Assembly: GCA_964017185.1 (NCBI GenBank)
Contig: OZ024884.1
Coordinates: forward strand, 11,819,548-11,883,547
DNA from: Rugalucina vietnamica
Lineage: Eukaryota > Mollusca > Bivalvia > Lucinida > Lucinidae
Direction of reading: 5' to 3'
Length of the DNA stretch: 64,000 bases
Below the pieces are notes generated by a model, which saw nothing but the letters and a program-made list of their open reading frames with translations, was not told the origin of the DNA and made no database searches. Shown here one piece after another: positions 11,390 to 22,895 of the stretch; the stretch's first letter is position 1, and each line of letters starts with the position of its first letter. Made by a program: the position numbers and the translations under genes.

Positions 11390-13904
11390 GGGTGTATGTA
11401 CTCTCCTAATGAATTAGAACAAGCCTGATACATTTAGGCATCTAAATGCAAGCATACACTAAGACTTTAGTGTATCAGAAAGGTACATAAACATAGAACT
11501 TTTGGTACGGTTAACTATTTTGTTGCTGTTTCCACTATATCATGTTAAATGTATTATTGTCTCATATTCCATGTATTCTCATGATGTATGTGTATGTACA
11601 GACTTTGAGCGAATAAAGTGTATGTTCGTTCGTTCGTATTATTCTCTTACGGTTATAAATTTTGATAAAATTTGAAGATATACTATTTTAAATTCCGATC
11701 TGGCCTTAATAATCAAGGACTTAAAACAACAAAGATTGCACATGGGTTGCAAATATGAACTTGTTTTGATCAAATGAGAAAGTTTCATGAACCATGCGCA
11801 ATCAAATACATGTATGTAAATCTGCAAAAAAAATCTATGAAACGTACACCTACTTTAGTCAAACTTACATTTCGTAATGTTATTCGCCATAAATCCAGGA
11901 CACATAAGCACAGAAAAACACAAAATGTAGACCAAGGGATGAATAAAAGACAAGTTAATCCTTCCTTATAATTCTTGTGAATGTATGAATGTATAATTGG
12001 AGGAAGAATGCTGGGCATTATTTGCATTAATTACCCATTAGCAATGCATTAGCTACTGGCTTGCAAGAAGAATAGATGTCTATAAACATGTGGCCACTAA
12101 TCGCTTCGCACTTATTCGACCCTGGTTTGTCTGAAGTCCCAAAATGTAACCTTTTGGGAAAGCTTGACGTTTGAATAAAAGTTGTAACAAGATAGTTGAT
12201 TCAAATGCAGTTTACATATGAGTGAGATAGTGATAGTTCGAACATGTTATGGCGGTCTCCTGTCGAAATCTAGCTTTGAAACCAAGGCTGTATATTTTAC
12301 TTACGTTCAGACTATGAATTTGATATTTTTTCGTTTTCACTTGCATATATGTTTTTGGTGTCCGATTTATGAAACTGTTCGAATTGCTTTTGTTTCGTAC
12401 TTGATGCCTACACAAAGGTGACAATCGAAAGGCTACACGAACAATACAAACAGGCATTCAAGATTGGCACATATCATATTATGGTCGGAAAACTTGCAAT
12501 AACTTTCTCAAAACTTTGTCATTGCGTTTAGCAGAAACTGTTTCAAGCTCTTAAGTATAGATTCGTACTCCATTATAGATTCGTACTCCATCGATTTTTG
12601 AGCAGCAGCTTTCGTCCCAGGATTATTATTCATGGGGATATGTCAGAACTGTCTATATATACGGTAGTTCCAAGATATAAAGTGTTAATACTGGTTGTCA
12701 TTAGGCCTAATTGACCATAATTATCATTTCTGTATCACAGAAAACATGTTAGATAGATGCTCGGTTCCGTAATACCATGAGCATGATATTTGCAATACGT
12801 GAATGCGTCTACGCCATGCTTTATATGTTCTCTGTTTGTAAAAATGACCTTTCCAGATCATGAAAAATATTTATTTTTGTCTGCTTTATGTACTTCCAGA
12901 TATAAATAGGCGTTTTAAAGCCGAATTCAAAACAATAAATGTTATACGCAAAATTATATATAAAAATGATATTGTGGCTCCTATATACATGTATAGCATC
13001 GTAATGTTTGATTTGCATGGGCGTGCTGACATGATGGATGCAAATCTGTACTTTAGAAACATAATTTATGAAATAGAACTCTTAAGGACACATGAAAAAC
13101 CTCTATGTTGGAAAATGTGCGCATCAAAACTGGTTGCGAACTTCAAAGAGCCAGAATTTTTGATAATGGGCATCGCCGTTACTCATACATATACAGTACA
13201 TGAAATCTGCAAAAGGTGTACTCATTAGTATATTTTGGCATAGGAATTTCTCCATTCTTGATTACGTAAAGAAACAATCGACTATTGACAACATTCGTAA
13301 TGATGTTACGTCTCAAGTTAACTAGATAGGAAAGCCTTCTTGGCACGGACGAACGGTCAGCGTGATACGTGTCCAGCCTATTACGAGAAAAAAATCTGGC
13401 AATCAGGACTTCGATGAAATGTCCGCATTTTTGCACAGACTTTGGACACTATCAGCATACAGGTTTTCTGCAACTATGCTGCCTTCTTTAATTGCACGCC
13501 GGTGGGTCGGGTGTCAGGCTCTATGATGGCCCCGACTTAAAGCTATTCAGTTTAGTTGGTTGGGGCCGGAGCTTCTTGTCTGGTGCTTGGGCCACCGAGG
13601 TCCAACTGATGTTTTTCTTTTGCTCCGGAGTTAGTAAGTTATTCGGCGCCCAGGGATCTCCATCGTCGGGCAGCTTACTGAATCTGTGAGTCCTGGTTTT
13701 TGATTCATCAGGATGTTTATCATGATTTGTTTGTTCTTGATGATTCATTGACTAGTTAGAGATTCACCACGAGGACCGAAGAACTATTAACTAAATGTTA
13801 TGAACCACTGCAGAAGCTGAGGGTGGGGTTATTTATGGCCATGTAAAATCGATTTAAACCCGCCAGTAACTTTGTGTTACTGATCGTTCCAAGTCGATAC
13901 TTCT
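11390..13904. other. 2.5 kb without a recognised gene
   Basis: Frames up to 122 codons occur on both strands without recognisable domains. At about 13490-13690 there is a locally GC-rich patch with open frames on both strands that I could not identify; it may be the edge of the repeat that contains G copy 2. Confidence 0.4.
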
Positions 13905-14165
13905 GTGATGGTTCTTTTTGTTTTATGTCGTGGTGTTTAAAATATTTTGTGCTGTTGGCGCCTTATGTATGTTTCCATATTTTAGTTAAGTTAAGGTAAC
14001 TGAATGGCCACCTACTGGGAAAATAGCTGCTCATTCGGCTTACGAAATGTTTTCATGGTATAAGTACCTGATTGTTAGTTTGTTGTTTTCCCACCTCGGT
14101 TTTTTGAGTGGGAATCTTTTTCTGATTGCGCCTTTTCCTGTTCTTTGCCTACTTGTACCTTTTTC
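13905..14165 (-). repeat. Dispersed repeat G copy 2
   Basis: Inverted counterpart of 9938-10258, lying about 3.7 kb away. The two could be the ends of one larger element or independent insertions. No coding region joins them. Confidence 0.6.
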
Positions 14166-16149
14166 CAATCATAAATCTCAAGAAGGTGTTTTTTCGGTAG
14201 TTTGCGGTGCGATGAACTTAAAGTTCTTAACTGAATATCAAGAGCAAGTCACCGTCAACATGGGTAAAAAACAAACACACATCGCAAACGTTATTAATAG
14301 CTTAGAAACGTTAGTAAATGGACGCGTTAACACTAGACATTTTTTTTTTATCAGGATAAGACTGGTCCGAATTAATTGAACCGGACTTATAGTCCGGCAG
14401 AACCTTCAGTGGACCTGGATTTGGAGTACATAGAAAATGTTTTTACATATTTGTAAAGCTGAGGTCTTCTTCATTAAGAATCCGGCGGGTGACATCTTGT
14501 CACCATTGAGCAATTTGAGAAATTCAAGATGGCGTCCAAGATGGCTGCCCGTATAAGGAAAATTGCAGTTGACATGGGAATAATCATATTTTGAGAGACT
14601 TTTGAATATGAAATCACTTGTATTTGAAAGCAGAATCAATTGTACATAGAAATTAGCGCAAGAAAACAGACAGTGTATGGAGTGCATCCAAGACGGCCGC
14701 CAGAATTAAGGAAAATTACATTATTGAAAAGAGGTGATTTCAAGACTAATGAATTTCTTAAACCAAACATTTTGGTGGCATTTTTGATTAAAACATTTAA
14801 GATTCCAATGGTTGTCATCTTATCACCATTGAAGACTTTGAGAAATTCAAGATGGCATTCAGGATGGTTGCCCGTATATGGAAAACAGTAATTGCTAATT
14901 AAATAATCGGGTTTTTAAGACATGAAATTACTCACATTTAAAGGCTGAAGTCTGTGTATATTGAAACTAGTTAAAAAATTCACAAAGTATGGAGATCATT
15001 GAAAATGACACCCAGAATAAAGAAAAATGCAATATTCAAAAGCGCTGGTGTTGAAACTAAAGAATTTCTCCAACCAATTAGTAAGGTGGTAAAATTTGTT
15101 AACATCAGTCGAAGAATACGTCCGAAGAGATATAATTATTTTTGAAATCTGCATTGACTTATGGACATCATTTAGAATATTTAATATGTTAATGAATGAC
15201 TCCTGCAGATTTAAATGCCAGTGAGACAAACACAATATTTGTTCTTTATATGCTAATTACTCGTTCTTCATAATTTGAAACTGGTCTGAAAATGTCTGTT
15301 TGGGCTCAAAACTATGATATCAAATTTGGTTCCCCATTCTCTTTATTGTTTTCAAGACATCCCTGTTTCGGAAACCACAAAACAGAAATCATTTACCATA
15401 AGATATAGCATTAAATGTCTAATAGTTTTAATAACCCACTTTGAGAGTTTACAGCTGTTTATAAACCTCTGTTTTTATTGTTGATTGTAAGATCATAGTA
15501 ATCACATGATTGCCATACTTGATCCATTGCCTCTTGAATGCTATAAACCCATATGTTAACAGCCATTTATCAGAAACATTCATACATAGATTGATGATTG
15601 CATTCATATAAGTAGTCATGTCAGTCATAAAAGGGTCATAATGCTCAGTGTCAGGGCTATAAGTCAAAATTTAGAACTTTATCAACATTCAAATATCAAT
15701 TGCAGTTTATATGTGAAATGTTTTATTTTTCTCGCGACAATGTACTGAAAACCACTCTTCTGAAGGCTCTTGTTCTTGAACCAATGATACTCTTTATTAG
15801 GCCTTATCATTAAAAATGTACACTTTTCTTCCCCAAGAAGGTCTTACACTAGAACAACTTTGGAAGAACATATTTGGCAATTTTTCTCTCAAGCTTTGTT
15901 TGTAGATCATTGTCATGAAGTGAAGGTCAACTTGATGAATTTTCGTCATGATGACTTTGGAGTATGACATACTAAGACCCAGTGTTTGACCCTCACTCTT
16001 TTATGTTTCAGTCCATGCAGTCTATGGTCGTTCGTCTCTCACTAATGAGAGATCATTATTTCTTGAATAAAGTTCATGTGTGTTAGTAAATTCTTTGATG
16101 GCTGACAAGGCCAATTTTAGCGATAAACTGTTGGTGTCAATGTCATGGA

Positions 16150-16675
16150 ATCTGCTGAATACCTATTGGTCTTGGCTTTGCTTTCTCCGCGCATCTTTCT
16201 GCTTCATAGATTTTTTTTCATAGAAAGCTGCTTCTTCGTTGATGAGACCTCGCCACTTTGGTCGCTCCTGTGCAATCTGTTTCCAAGAACCCACTGGTAT
16301 TTCGAAATCCTTCGGAGAGGTTTTAGCGTTTCTTTGGGCCACCTTAAGAGCGATTTCCTTCCTCTAGTTCTTCATAGAAAACTTTCTTTGGAAGTCGCGC
16401 ATCAGGCATTCTTATAACAATGCCCGTCCATCAAAGCTGTGCTAGCTTTAAGACTGTATACATGCTTTGCATCCCTGCTTTTTTCAGAACCTCTATGTCT
16501 GGAATCTTATCTTACCACTTGATATTAACAGCTTTCTCTAACAGCTTAAATGGAAATGGTGAAGTCTCTTTGCATGACGTTGGTATACTGACCGGGTCAC
16601 ACATGCATACATGTACAAGAGGGTTGGCAGCACCACAACCTTGTAGACTTTCAGCTTGGTGGCAAGCTTGTGTAT
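16150..16675 (-). pseudogene. LINE reverse-transcriptase C-terminal fragment, decayed
   Basis: Translation of the minus strand over about 16595-16672 gives KLKVYKVVVLPTLLYMYA, the typical post-catalytic segment of non-LTR reverse transcriptases. Further on come a MPDARLPKKVFY-like stretch and, at about 16170-16320, DFEIPVGSWKQIAQERPKWR followed by LINEEAAFYEKK and a basic tail. This order is known from the C-terminal end of LINE ORF2 proteins. The frame is broken by several stops and shifts, and no polymerase motif upstream survives. It lies inside the fold-back element and was probably inserted there or captured. The clade is not assigned. Confidence 0.7.
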
Positions 16676-17219
16676 AGCATTTAGTTGTACATGCATATTT
16701 TCTACTCAAAGGATACATGAGAGTGTGCATATAGATGGTTTATCAATAGAACCCACTGTTCTACAATTAAAAGAGTGTATTTTCTTCTAAATGTGCTACA
16801 CATGTATATTGGTGCCAATGTTTATTCAATTTGTTTATTCAGTTTATGACCTCACTTGTGCAATATGCGCAAATGATCAATGGACTGCCATACTAAGGTA
16901 ATTTTCTCATCTAAGGTAATTTTCTCATCACTTTATGGAATAATTAAGAGACTCATAAAGGATAATGCAGGTGATACCAATGTTAATTGTTTTTTGGTCC
17001 CTTATTACCTGTACAGTAAAACTGTCCCCTCCGCAATCAATATTAAGTTTTCATTTGGGAACCTAACCTGTATTCTGAGTCATTGTCTGGCCGCCAGGTT
17101 TTCTAGTATCATGTTCCATATCAGTTATCAGCTAATGACTGCCAATCAATAGGAGTCCATGCTTTTACAGTAATCATAGTTAAAACACATTTTATTGTTA
17201 TCCCAAAGACGAGGGATTG

Positions 17220-17520
17220 GACTCCAATTTCTGACAACAGCTATGGTCATGCCGGGACTTCTACCAAACTTTAGGATGACATGACTCCCAATATGTGTTT
17301 GAAAATATAACCACCTGAGTTAACAACTAAGGCTTACATCTATGGATGGTTTTACTTTAACCTCTTTCCTTGGGCAAGCTAAGGCCATCTGTGCTGTAAC
17401 CCATTAATTAGATGGTCATTCAGTAGATTTTTTAAAACTTTGCCTGGAGACAAAAGCAGCTAATATATTTCTCTTGACCCCAATGGGCGGGGCTCACATT
17501 CACTCTTGACCACCCTTTCG
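17220..17520 (-). mobile_element. SINE-like element F copy 3
   Basis: Shares with copies 1 and 2 the blocks GTCATGCCGGGACTTCTACC, TAGGATGACATGACTCC, TATGGATGGTTT, AGATGGTCATTCAGTAG, CCCCAATGGGCGGGG and GACCACCCTT. More diverged than copy 2. Confidence 0.6.
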
Positions 17521-17624
17521 TAGTATTACGCATGCAGCATTAAGTGTTTAGACCACTAAAAATAAAACTGAGATCCTCTAAGAACATCTATATTTATAAG
17601 CATGAGCTGTTCAAATTAGTGGTT

Positions 17625-17765
17625 GTAGTTTTAGTATGTTTCGGATGTCATGGCATCCCAATGTTAGATAAAAATCGCATAAAATGGAGGTAATATCACG
17701 ACATTGCAATATCGGCTGACTTGGGCGTAAAGCAACAAAACAAACAAACAAAGCAAAAATTGTAA
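17625..17765 (+). mobile_element. F element tail, fragment in opposite orientation
   Basis: Carries only the tail end of F: GATGTCATGGCATCCCAATG, AAATGGAGGTAATATCACGA, GGGCGTAAAGCAACAAAACA and then CAAACAAACAAAG. A 5'-truncated insertion would look like this. Confidence 0.55.
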
Positions 17766-18764
17766 AATTGTCCTTTACTGTGATGGTCATGCACTCCTAA
17801 CGTGGTATAAATTGCACTGATGTCAGGTGTTAAATATGCTAAAACATGAATATTTGCATGGTAACTACTTTTGCCATATACGGGCAGCCATCTTGAGTGC
17901 CATCTTGAATTTCTTAATTTGCTCAATGGTGACAAGATGCCATCCACTGGATCCATAAACATTAACAAAATTGCTACCAAGTTGTTTGGTCATTTTCGAA
18001 GGAACTTCTTTCAAGTATTGCGTTTTTCCTTAGTTTTGGCAGCCATCTTGGATGCCACCTTTACAGTGTATATTTTGTTGCACTCATTTTAATGTACAAT
18101 TAATTCAGTTTTTAAATACAAGTGATTTCAGGTCTAAAAAGCTGTGAAAATATTATTATTTCTCAGGAAAATAGCTTTTTCCGTACATGGGCAGCCATCT
18201 TGGACGCCATCTTGAATTTATCAAATTGCTCAATGGTGACAAGATGTCACCCGCCGGATTCTTAATGTAGAATACCTCACCTTTCCAAATATGTCAAAAC
18301 ATTTTCTATGTACTTTAAATCCAGGTCCACCTCAAAAAGCCCAGATGGCTACAGGACTATTACGCGTTCAAACAAGAATGCATTCCACTAAAATCTTTTA
18401 ATCAGGATCAGACACTGACCCGGATTTACCTGATCTGAATTAAATTTGCGTGCACACTAAACAAAATGTAAATGATCAATAGGTTTGACATTGATCCGGA
18501 TCAACATTTTTGTGAACGTATTTCAGCCAGATATGATCTGGATCAGTTTAATTCGGATGAAAATATCACATTTAAACGAAAACTTAATTCGGATTAAATT
18601 GATCCGGATCACCGTGACTCTGATCCGGATTAACTTTAGTGTCTGGTATGAAAACCAGACTATACCTAATATATTGAAATTATTATATCAATTTCCATTT
18701 TGTAACTATTGAAAATAAATTTAAAACTTGTTAATTCAGAATCATATCGAGAGGTCCTAACTTA

Positions 18765-18925
18765 CTGCTGGCACCGTGTTGTGTCCTTGAGCAAGACACA
18801 CTAACCCCCCCCCCCCCCACACACACACACACACGGTATTAAAACCCTGGAAGCAGTGGCTCAGTCCCGACGTGTCTTGAAAAAATATTGACTGGGACGT
18901 TAAACCTCAATACAAACAAACAAAA
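18765..18925 (+). mobile_element. SINE family K copy 2
   Basis: GCACCGTGTTGTGTCCTTGA and GCAAGACACACTAA are followed by an expanded C-run and (AC)n tract, then GGAAGCAGTGGCTCAGTCCC and the tail ACTGGGACGTTAAACCTCAA with CAAACAAACAAA. The poly-C/(AC)n tract at 18807-18834 is an internal microsatellite expansion. Confidence 0.65.
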
Positions 18926-18957
18926 CTTGTATTTTAATACTATTATACAAGTCATTA

Positions 18958-19350
18958 TACAACCGCGCAAATACCAGCTTAGCAATTCACAAGTTTCAGA
19001 CATCTCAAAATCAGTCGTCAAAGACAAGAAATAGACAGTACACAACAGTCATCCAGGTGCAATTTAAATATAGAAAAAGTTGTTCATTTCTTTAAAATAG
19101 TCAAAAGCTGTCAAACAATCAACTTGGTCTGTTTCATTATATTTAAATGACCAATGAAATTTTTGGAAAGAGAAATCAACATCTGTCAATTCCATGTTAC
19201 TGTGACCAATTAGAGATAAATAATGCGATTGTGTACATTTCAAGATTGATCCAAATATGGGACAGGAAATTTCAATTTCATGTTTTTGACAACTAGTTAG
19301 GAGATGTTTGAAACACCCTGGATTGCTAAGCTGCTATTTGCCTGGTTGTA
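18958..19350. mobile_element. TIR element, family D copy 2
   Basis: Uninterrupted copy of D. The left end ACAACCGCGCAAATACCAGC and the right end, which mirrors ACAACCAGGCAAATAGCAGC, form inverted repeats of about 70 bp. It shows what the nested C element broke in copy 1. The TATATAA of copy 1 is AAATAAT here. Confidence 0.75.
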
Positions 19351-19574
19351 TTGTTTATAGCAATCATAGCGACATGTACTTGAACTTTAAGACTGAGGAC
19401 AGAAATAGATTTAAAATACCGACTCCTACAAGTTTTTGTATTGTTAGATTTAGCAACGTGATTATCACATTTTCTAGAGTCATTTTATGCCATTATTGTT
19501 GTAACCTTATCGCATATTCAGCCATAATACAGTATGTGTTTATTTGTATAAGGCGATGTTTAAGGACAGTATTT

Positions 19575-19654
19575 GGCGGCCCCCGTGGCCGAGCGATTAA
19601 GAGCTGAAATAATCTTGAAAGGGACGTAAAACTGAAAAAAAAAAAAAAAAAAAA
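19575..19654 (+). mobile_element. Ultra-short tRNA-derived SINE S, with target duplication
   Basis: Only about 60 bp plus an A-tail: a tRNA head with an A-box-like segment (GTGGCCGAGCGATTAAGAGC) joined directly to the 3' tail (TTGAAAGGGACGTAAAACTG). The whole B-box and central body present in other S copies are missing. It is flanked by perfect AAGGACAGTATTT repeats at 19562-19574 and 19655-19667. Confidence 0.85.
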
Positions 19655-20043
19655 AAGGACAGTATTTATCCAATCCCTGATCATCGTAGTTTCAGCCGCA
19701 TATGAATGAAGTCCACGAATAAAACCATCTAGAAAGGCTCAAATGTTCTAGGCAAAGCATCATGCTCAGTGCTTTTGTGTGACCTGATCTAAATTATTTA
19801 GATCTAATAATATGTATAATATTTTCGTCTTCTGAAAAATGACGTCAATGTTAGCAAATTAAAAAAATCCACACAAGACTACTGTTTGTATGCGAAAGCA
19901 TGAATATACATGGTCACAAGATGTCAATTTGAAATTTGGTAACATGGTTTCGGACCTCAATATATATTTCAAAAGCGACATGGTCCTACCGTTTCATTTA
20001 CAAGTACATGTACGAGGGTCATTCAAGAATAATATCTCAGAAT

Positions 20044-20209
20044 AAGCCGCGACGCGAGAAAACCGGTCTTCGGTGTTTCCGACCAGGTCTGACACAAACC
20101 GACCTGTACAGTCACAGAAGCAGGCTAGAAGCTTGAAATTTCGGTTTTAGGTGGTCTGCGTCTTTGTTTTCGCATAGGCGAAAATCCGGTTTCCCCACGA
20201 TGCGGCTCA
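20044..20209 (-). mobile_element. MITE family A copy 5, internally deleted
   Basis: Both ends are intact (AAGCCGCGACGCGAGAAAAC and CCCCACGATGCGGCTCA), but about 70 bp including one hairpin arm is gone. Confidence 0.8.
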
Positions 20210-20221
20210 ATTATGTTATGG

Positions 20222-21415
20222 TACATGTGGCTAAATTATGTTACGTCTACGCCGGGCCACGTTCTCACTACGTCCTTACTAGGTCCTAAAAAATTAAGGA
20301 CGTAGTGAGGACGTGGTACGGTCTTGTAGGACGTGGTAGGAACGTAGTAAGGACGCAGTGAGGTCTTGATGGACGCGGAGGTCTTGGTCAAATTTTGAAC
20401 ATGCTCAAAAGAAACGTGGCGAGGACGGGGTGGAATTAGAACGCAGTAAGGACGTAGTAAGGACGTGGTAAGGACGTAGTAGGAACTTGTAGGACGTAGA
20501 AAGAACGTGGCGCAAACGTAGTGCGGTCTTCGTGGACGCGATGCAAATTTGTTGCAGACCATCAAGACCTCGCTACGCTTCTACTACGTCCTCGCTACGT
20601 CCATCAAGTTCTCGACAAGACCATACCACGCTTCTTGTACGTCCTTACCGCGTCCTAGAAGACTGCACTGCGTTCTTATCACGTCCTAGCGGTTCCTAAC
20701 ACGTCCTTAGTAGGTTCTTATCACGTTCACACCAGGTTCGAACTACGTCCTCCACGTTTTATTAATTTTGTTTTAATTGTCCCGTACCCTCAAGCAATTG
20801 CTTTCGCTTTTATTTAAATCATATCGAAATCGAAACATGAACAGAGAAGTACTCTTGTAACTTGCTCTTCTTCAAGGACATCATGCCTTACTTGGTGCAC
20901 AGGCTGCACTTGTGCTATTTCACAGGAGGAGGAATAGAAGGGCAAGATCTTGTTGGGTGCGCCCTTGGCAATCAGCTGAAAGGAGGCTTCAGTATGGGCA
21001 TTACGACCGACTACTAGCGGAGTTGAGGATAGAGGCATTCTTCAATTTCATGCGAATACCACCGGAAATGTTGTCCGCCCGTCATTTTCTTACTGCAATT
21101 TCAAGCTGTTTCGCAACTTATCTGACTCTTAATACACGACTGATTAATATATTTACAGTTAGAACGTAGAACGTACTGGAAACGTAGTTCGCGCGTGGTA
21201 TGAACTGCTTGGTCTTTGTGAGGACGTAGCAAGGACGTAGTGGAAACGGGATGAACTTGGTGAGCGCGTATTGAGGACGTAGTGGAAACGTGAAGGACGA
21301 AGTAAGGACGTGGTGCGGACGTAATAAGAACGTGGCGGGGACGTAGTAAGGACGTAGTGGGAACTTAGAAATCCGAAATTGTTTCATTTTGACCCCGTCC
21401 TCGCCACGTTCTTGA
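20222..21415. repeat. GGACGTAGT-type minisatellite arms around a transposase remnant
   Basis: Short degenerate units of roughly 10 bp (GGACGTAGTAA, GGACGTGGT and similar) fill about 20280-20540. They then appear in reverse complement (ACTACGTCC) over about 20570-20760, and again forward over about 21165-21365. The flanking CCACGTTCTCACTACGTCC and CCCCGTCCTCGCCACGTTC suggest inverted edges. The enclosed region encodes a Harbinger-like fragment, so the array may be subterminal repeats of that transposon. Confidence 0.65.
20844..21070 (+). pseudogene. PIF/Harbinger-type transposase, N-terminal fragment
   Basis: The frame reads through HRRRNRRARSCWVRPW, RRLQYGHYDRLLAELR and FFNFMRIPPEM. This order (basic stretch, W-V-R-P-W, a Y..L..ELR helix, F.NF.R..PE) is the start of animal PIF/Harbinger (HARBI1-like) transposases, nucleases that cut at TWA targets. 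A TAA stop lies just upstream. After PPEM the family similarity ends and the DDE catalytic region is missing, so this is a remnant. The frame continues about 100 nt without likeness to the family. It sits between two minisatellite blocks of the same motif. Confidence 0.7.
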
Positions 21416-22383
21416 ATTTTTTATGACCCTAGAATGTTGTTTTTTTTTTTTTTTTTTGAAAATGGTCAAAGCCTTACCTCCTACATGTATCTCTATGTCA
21501 ATCCACCGTGTGTGAATCTTTCTCACACTATATACAAAATGTTTATTACTGAAAGCCAACTTTTAACAAGAAGACGTGGCGTATATGCACAGGTTGTTGG
21601 GAAGAAATAATTTTACATTGCAACATTGTGATTTTACTGCAATATCAATATATTTAATTATTAGTTTTATGAAAAAAAATATTTGTGTGTCCATATGGTA
21701 CGATCTACATGTATGCTTAAAATAGAATAGATTTAAAAAACCTATAACATAAAGGAATGGCTTGGTTTTAATTGGACCGTGTGTGTGTGGGGGGGGGGGG
21801 GGGTTCAAATGCTTTCCGGCGAATATACATGTTTATTCAGGACAGGGTAAAATTCAACTGTACCCTTTATCATACCCACAAAACGGACATGTAAATTCAA
21901 ATCAATCATTAATTTTGTCTGTTAGTGATACGTTTGAAATAATATGAATTCATAAAATTTACTTACAAATAAGAAACAAATCATGAAGTAATCCTTTTCC
22001 TCGGGATAAGAATTTCACATATACCCATCAATTTTTTCAGAATTTCTTCAGAATACAACTTTTACTATATGCAACTGCATTTATCATCAATAATTTTTTT
22101 GCTGAAACCACGTTGAGTAAATACCAGAATTACCTCATTTTTGATCATGAGTAACGAAAATATTTTAGCATAGTCGTGACAAAAGAAAGCGTACGCAACC
22201 AGAGATAAAGAATAGCATTCGTACGCTTCTTTAGGGTCCTTGTTGGCTACAGTACTTTGCGTCAGTTTTAGCAATAAGTTCACCATACACGTATACTTCT
22301 TACAGAGACACGTATCAGACTGCGGTGAAAATAGGTTTACATAGTCACACGTTTGTTTGTTTTTTCTTGGCTCTATTAGCATG
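21416..22383. other. No gene recognised; microsatellites
   Basis: Poly-T near 21440-21457 and a (GT)n/poly-G tract at about 21779-21802. No exon supported. Confidence 0.5.
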
Positions 22384-22619
22384 TGAGCCACCGCATGGGA
22401 AAACCAACAATCTGCATATGCGAAAACAAAGACGCAGATAAGCTTCGCGGTAACCGCGAAGCTGATCAGCGCCTTTGTTTTCGCTACACAGATAGTACAA
22501 TTCCTCTTTTTCTTAAATCCAAATTTTCAAGCTTCTAGCCTGCTTCTATGACTGTACAGGCTGGTTTGTGTCAGACCTGATGGGAACCCAAATTGTTGGT
22601 TTTCTCACGCACAGGCTCA
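22384..22619 (+). mobile_element. MITE family A copy 6
   Basis: Full length, CTTCGCGGT/ACCGCGAAG arm variant. Only 40 bp separates it from an inverted copy at 22660. Confidence 0.85.
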
Positions 22620-22659
22620 TGTGGGATTAATGAATGGCAGGCTTGGCAAATAAAGCACT

Positions 22660-22895
22660 GGAGTCGCAACGCGAGGAAACCGATCTTCCGGATTTCCGAC
22701 CAGGTCTGACAAAAACCGGCCTGTGCAGGTACTGAAGCTGGCTAGAAGCTTGAAATTTTGGATTTAGGAAGGAGTGGAATTGTACTATCCGTGTAGCGAA
22801 AACAAATGCGCTGATCAGCTGTGCAGTTACTGCACAGCTGATCTGCGCCATTGTTTTCGCCTATGCAAAAATCCGGCTTTCTCGAGACGCGGCCA
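22660..22895 (-). mobile_element. MITE family A copy 7
   Basis: Inverted neighbour of copy 6 but with the other arm variant (CTGTGCAGT/ACTGCACAG) and AAACCG-type ends. It is therefore a separate insertion rather than a local duplication. Confidence 0.85.

Larger units (their letters stand above)
14405..18335. mobile_element. Fold-back element with long inverted arms
   Basis: The left arm (about 14405-14892) and right arm (about 17868-18335) are inverted copies of each other. Each begins with an ACCTGGATTT...GTACATAGAAAATGTTTT block, then GTGACATCTTGTCACCATTG, CAAGATGGCNTCCAAGATGG and a second, diverged CAAGATGGC module. The 3-kb interior holds a LINE fragment and two F relics. The terminal bases and any target duplication are not clear. 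Confidence 0.65.

Noticed and set aside
20236..20565. Frame rich in RPYYVLTTS-like repeats as a structural protein
   Set aside because: Direct translation of the GGACGTAGT minisatellite.
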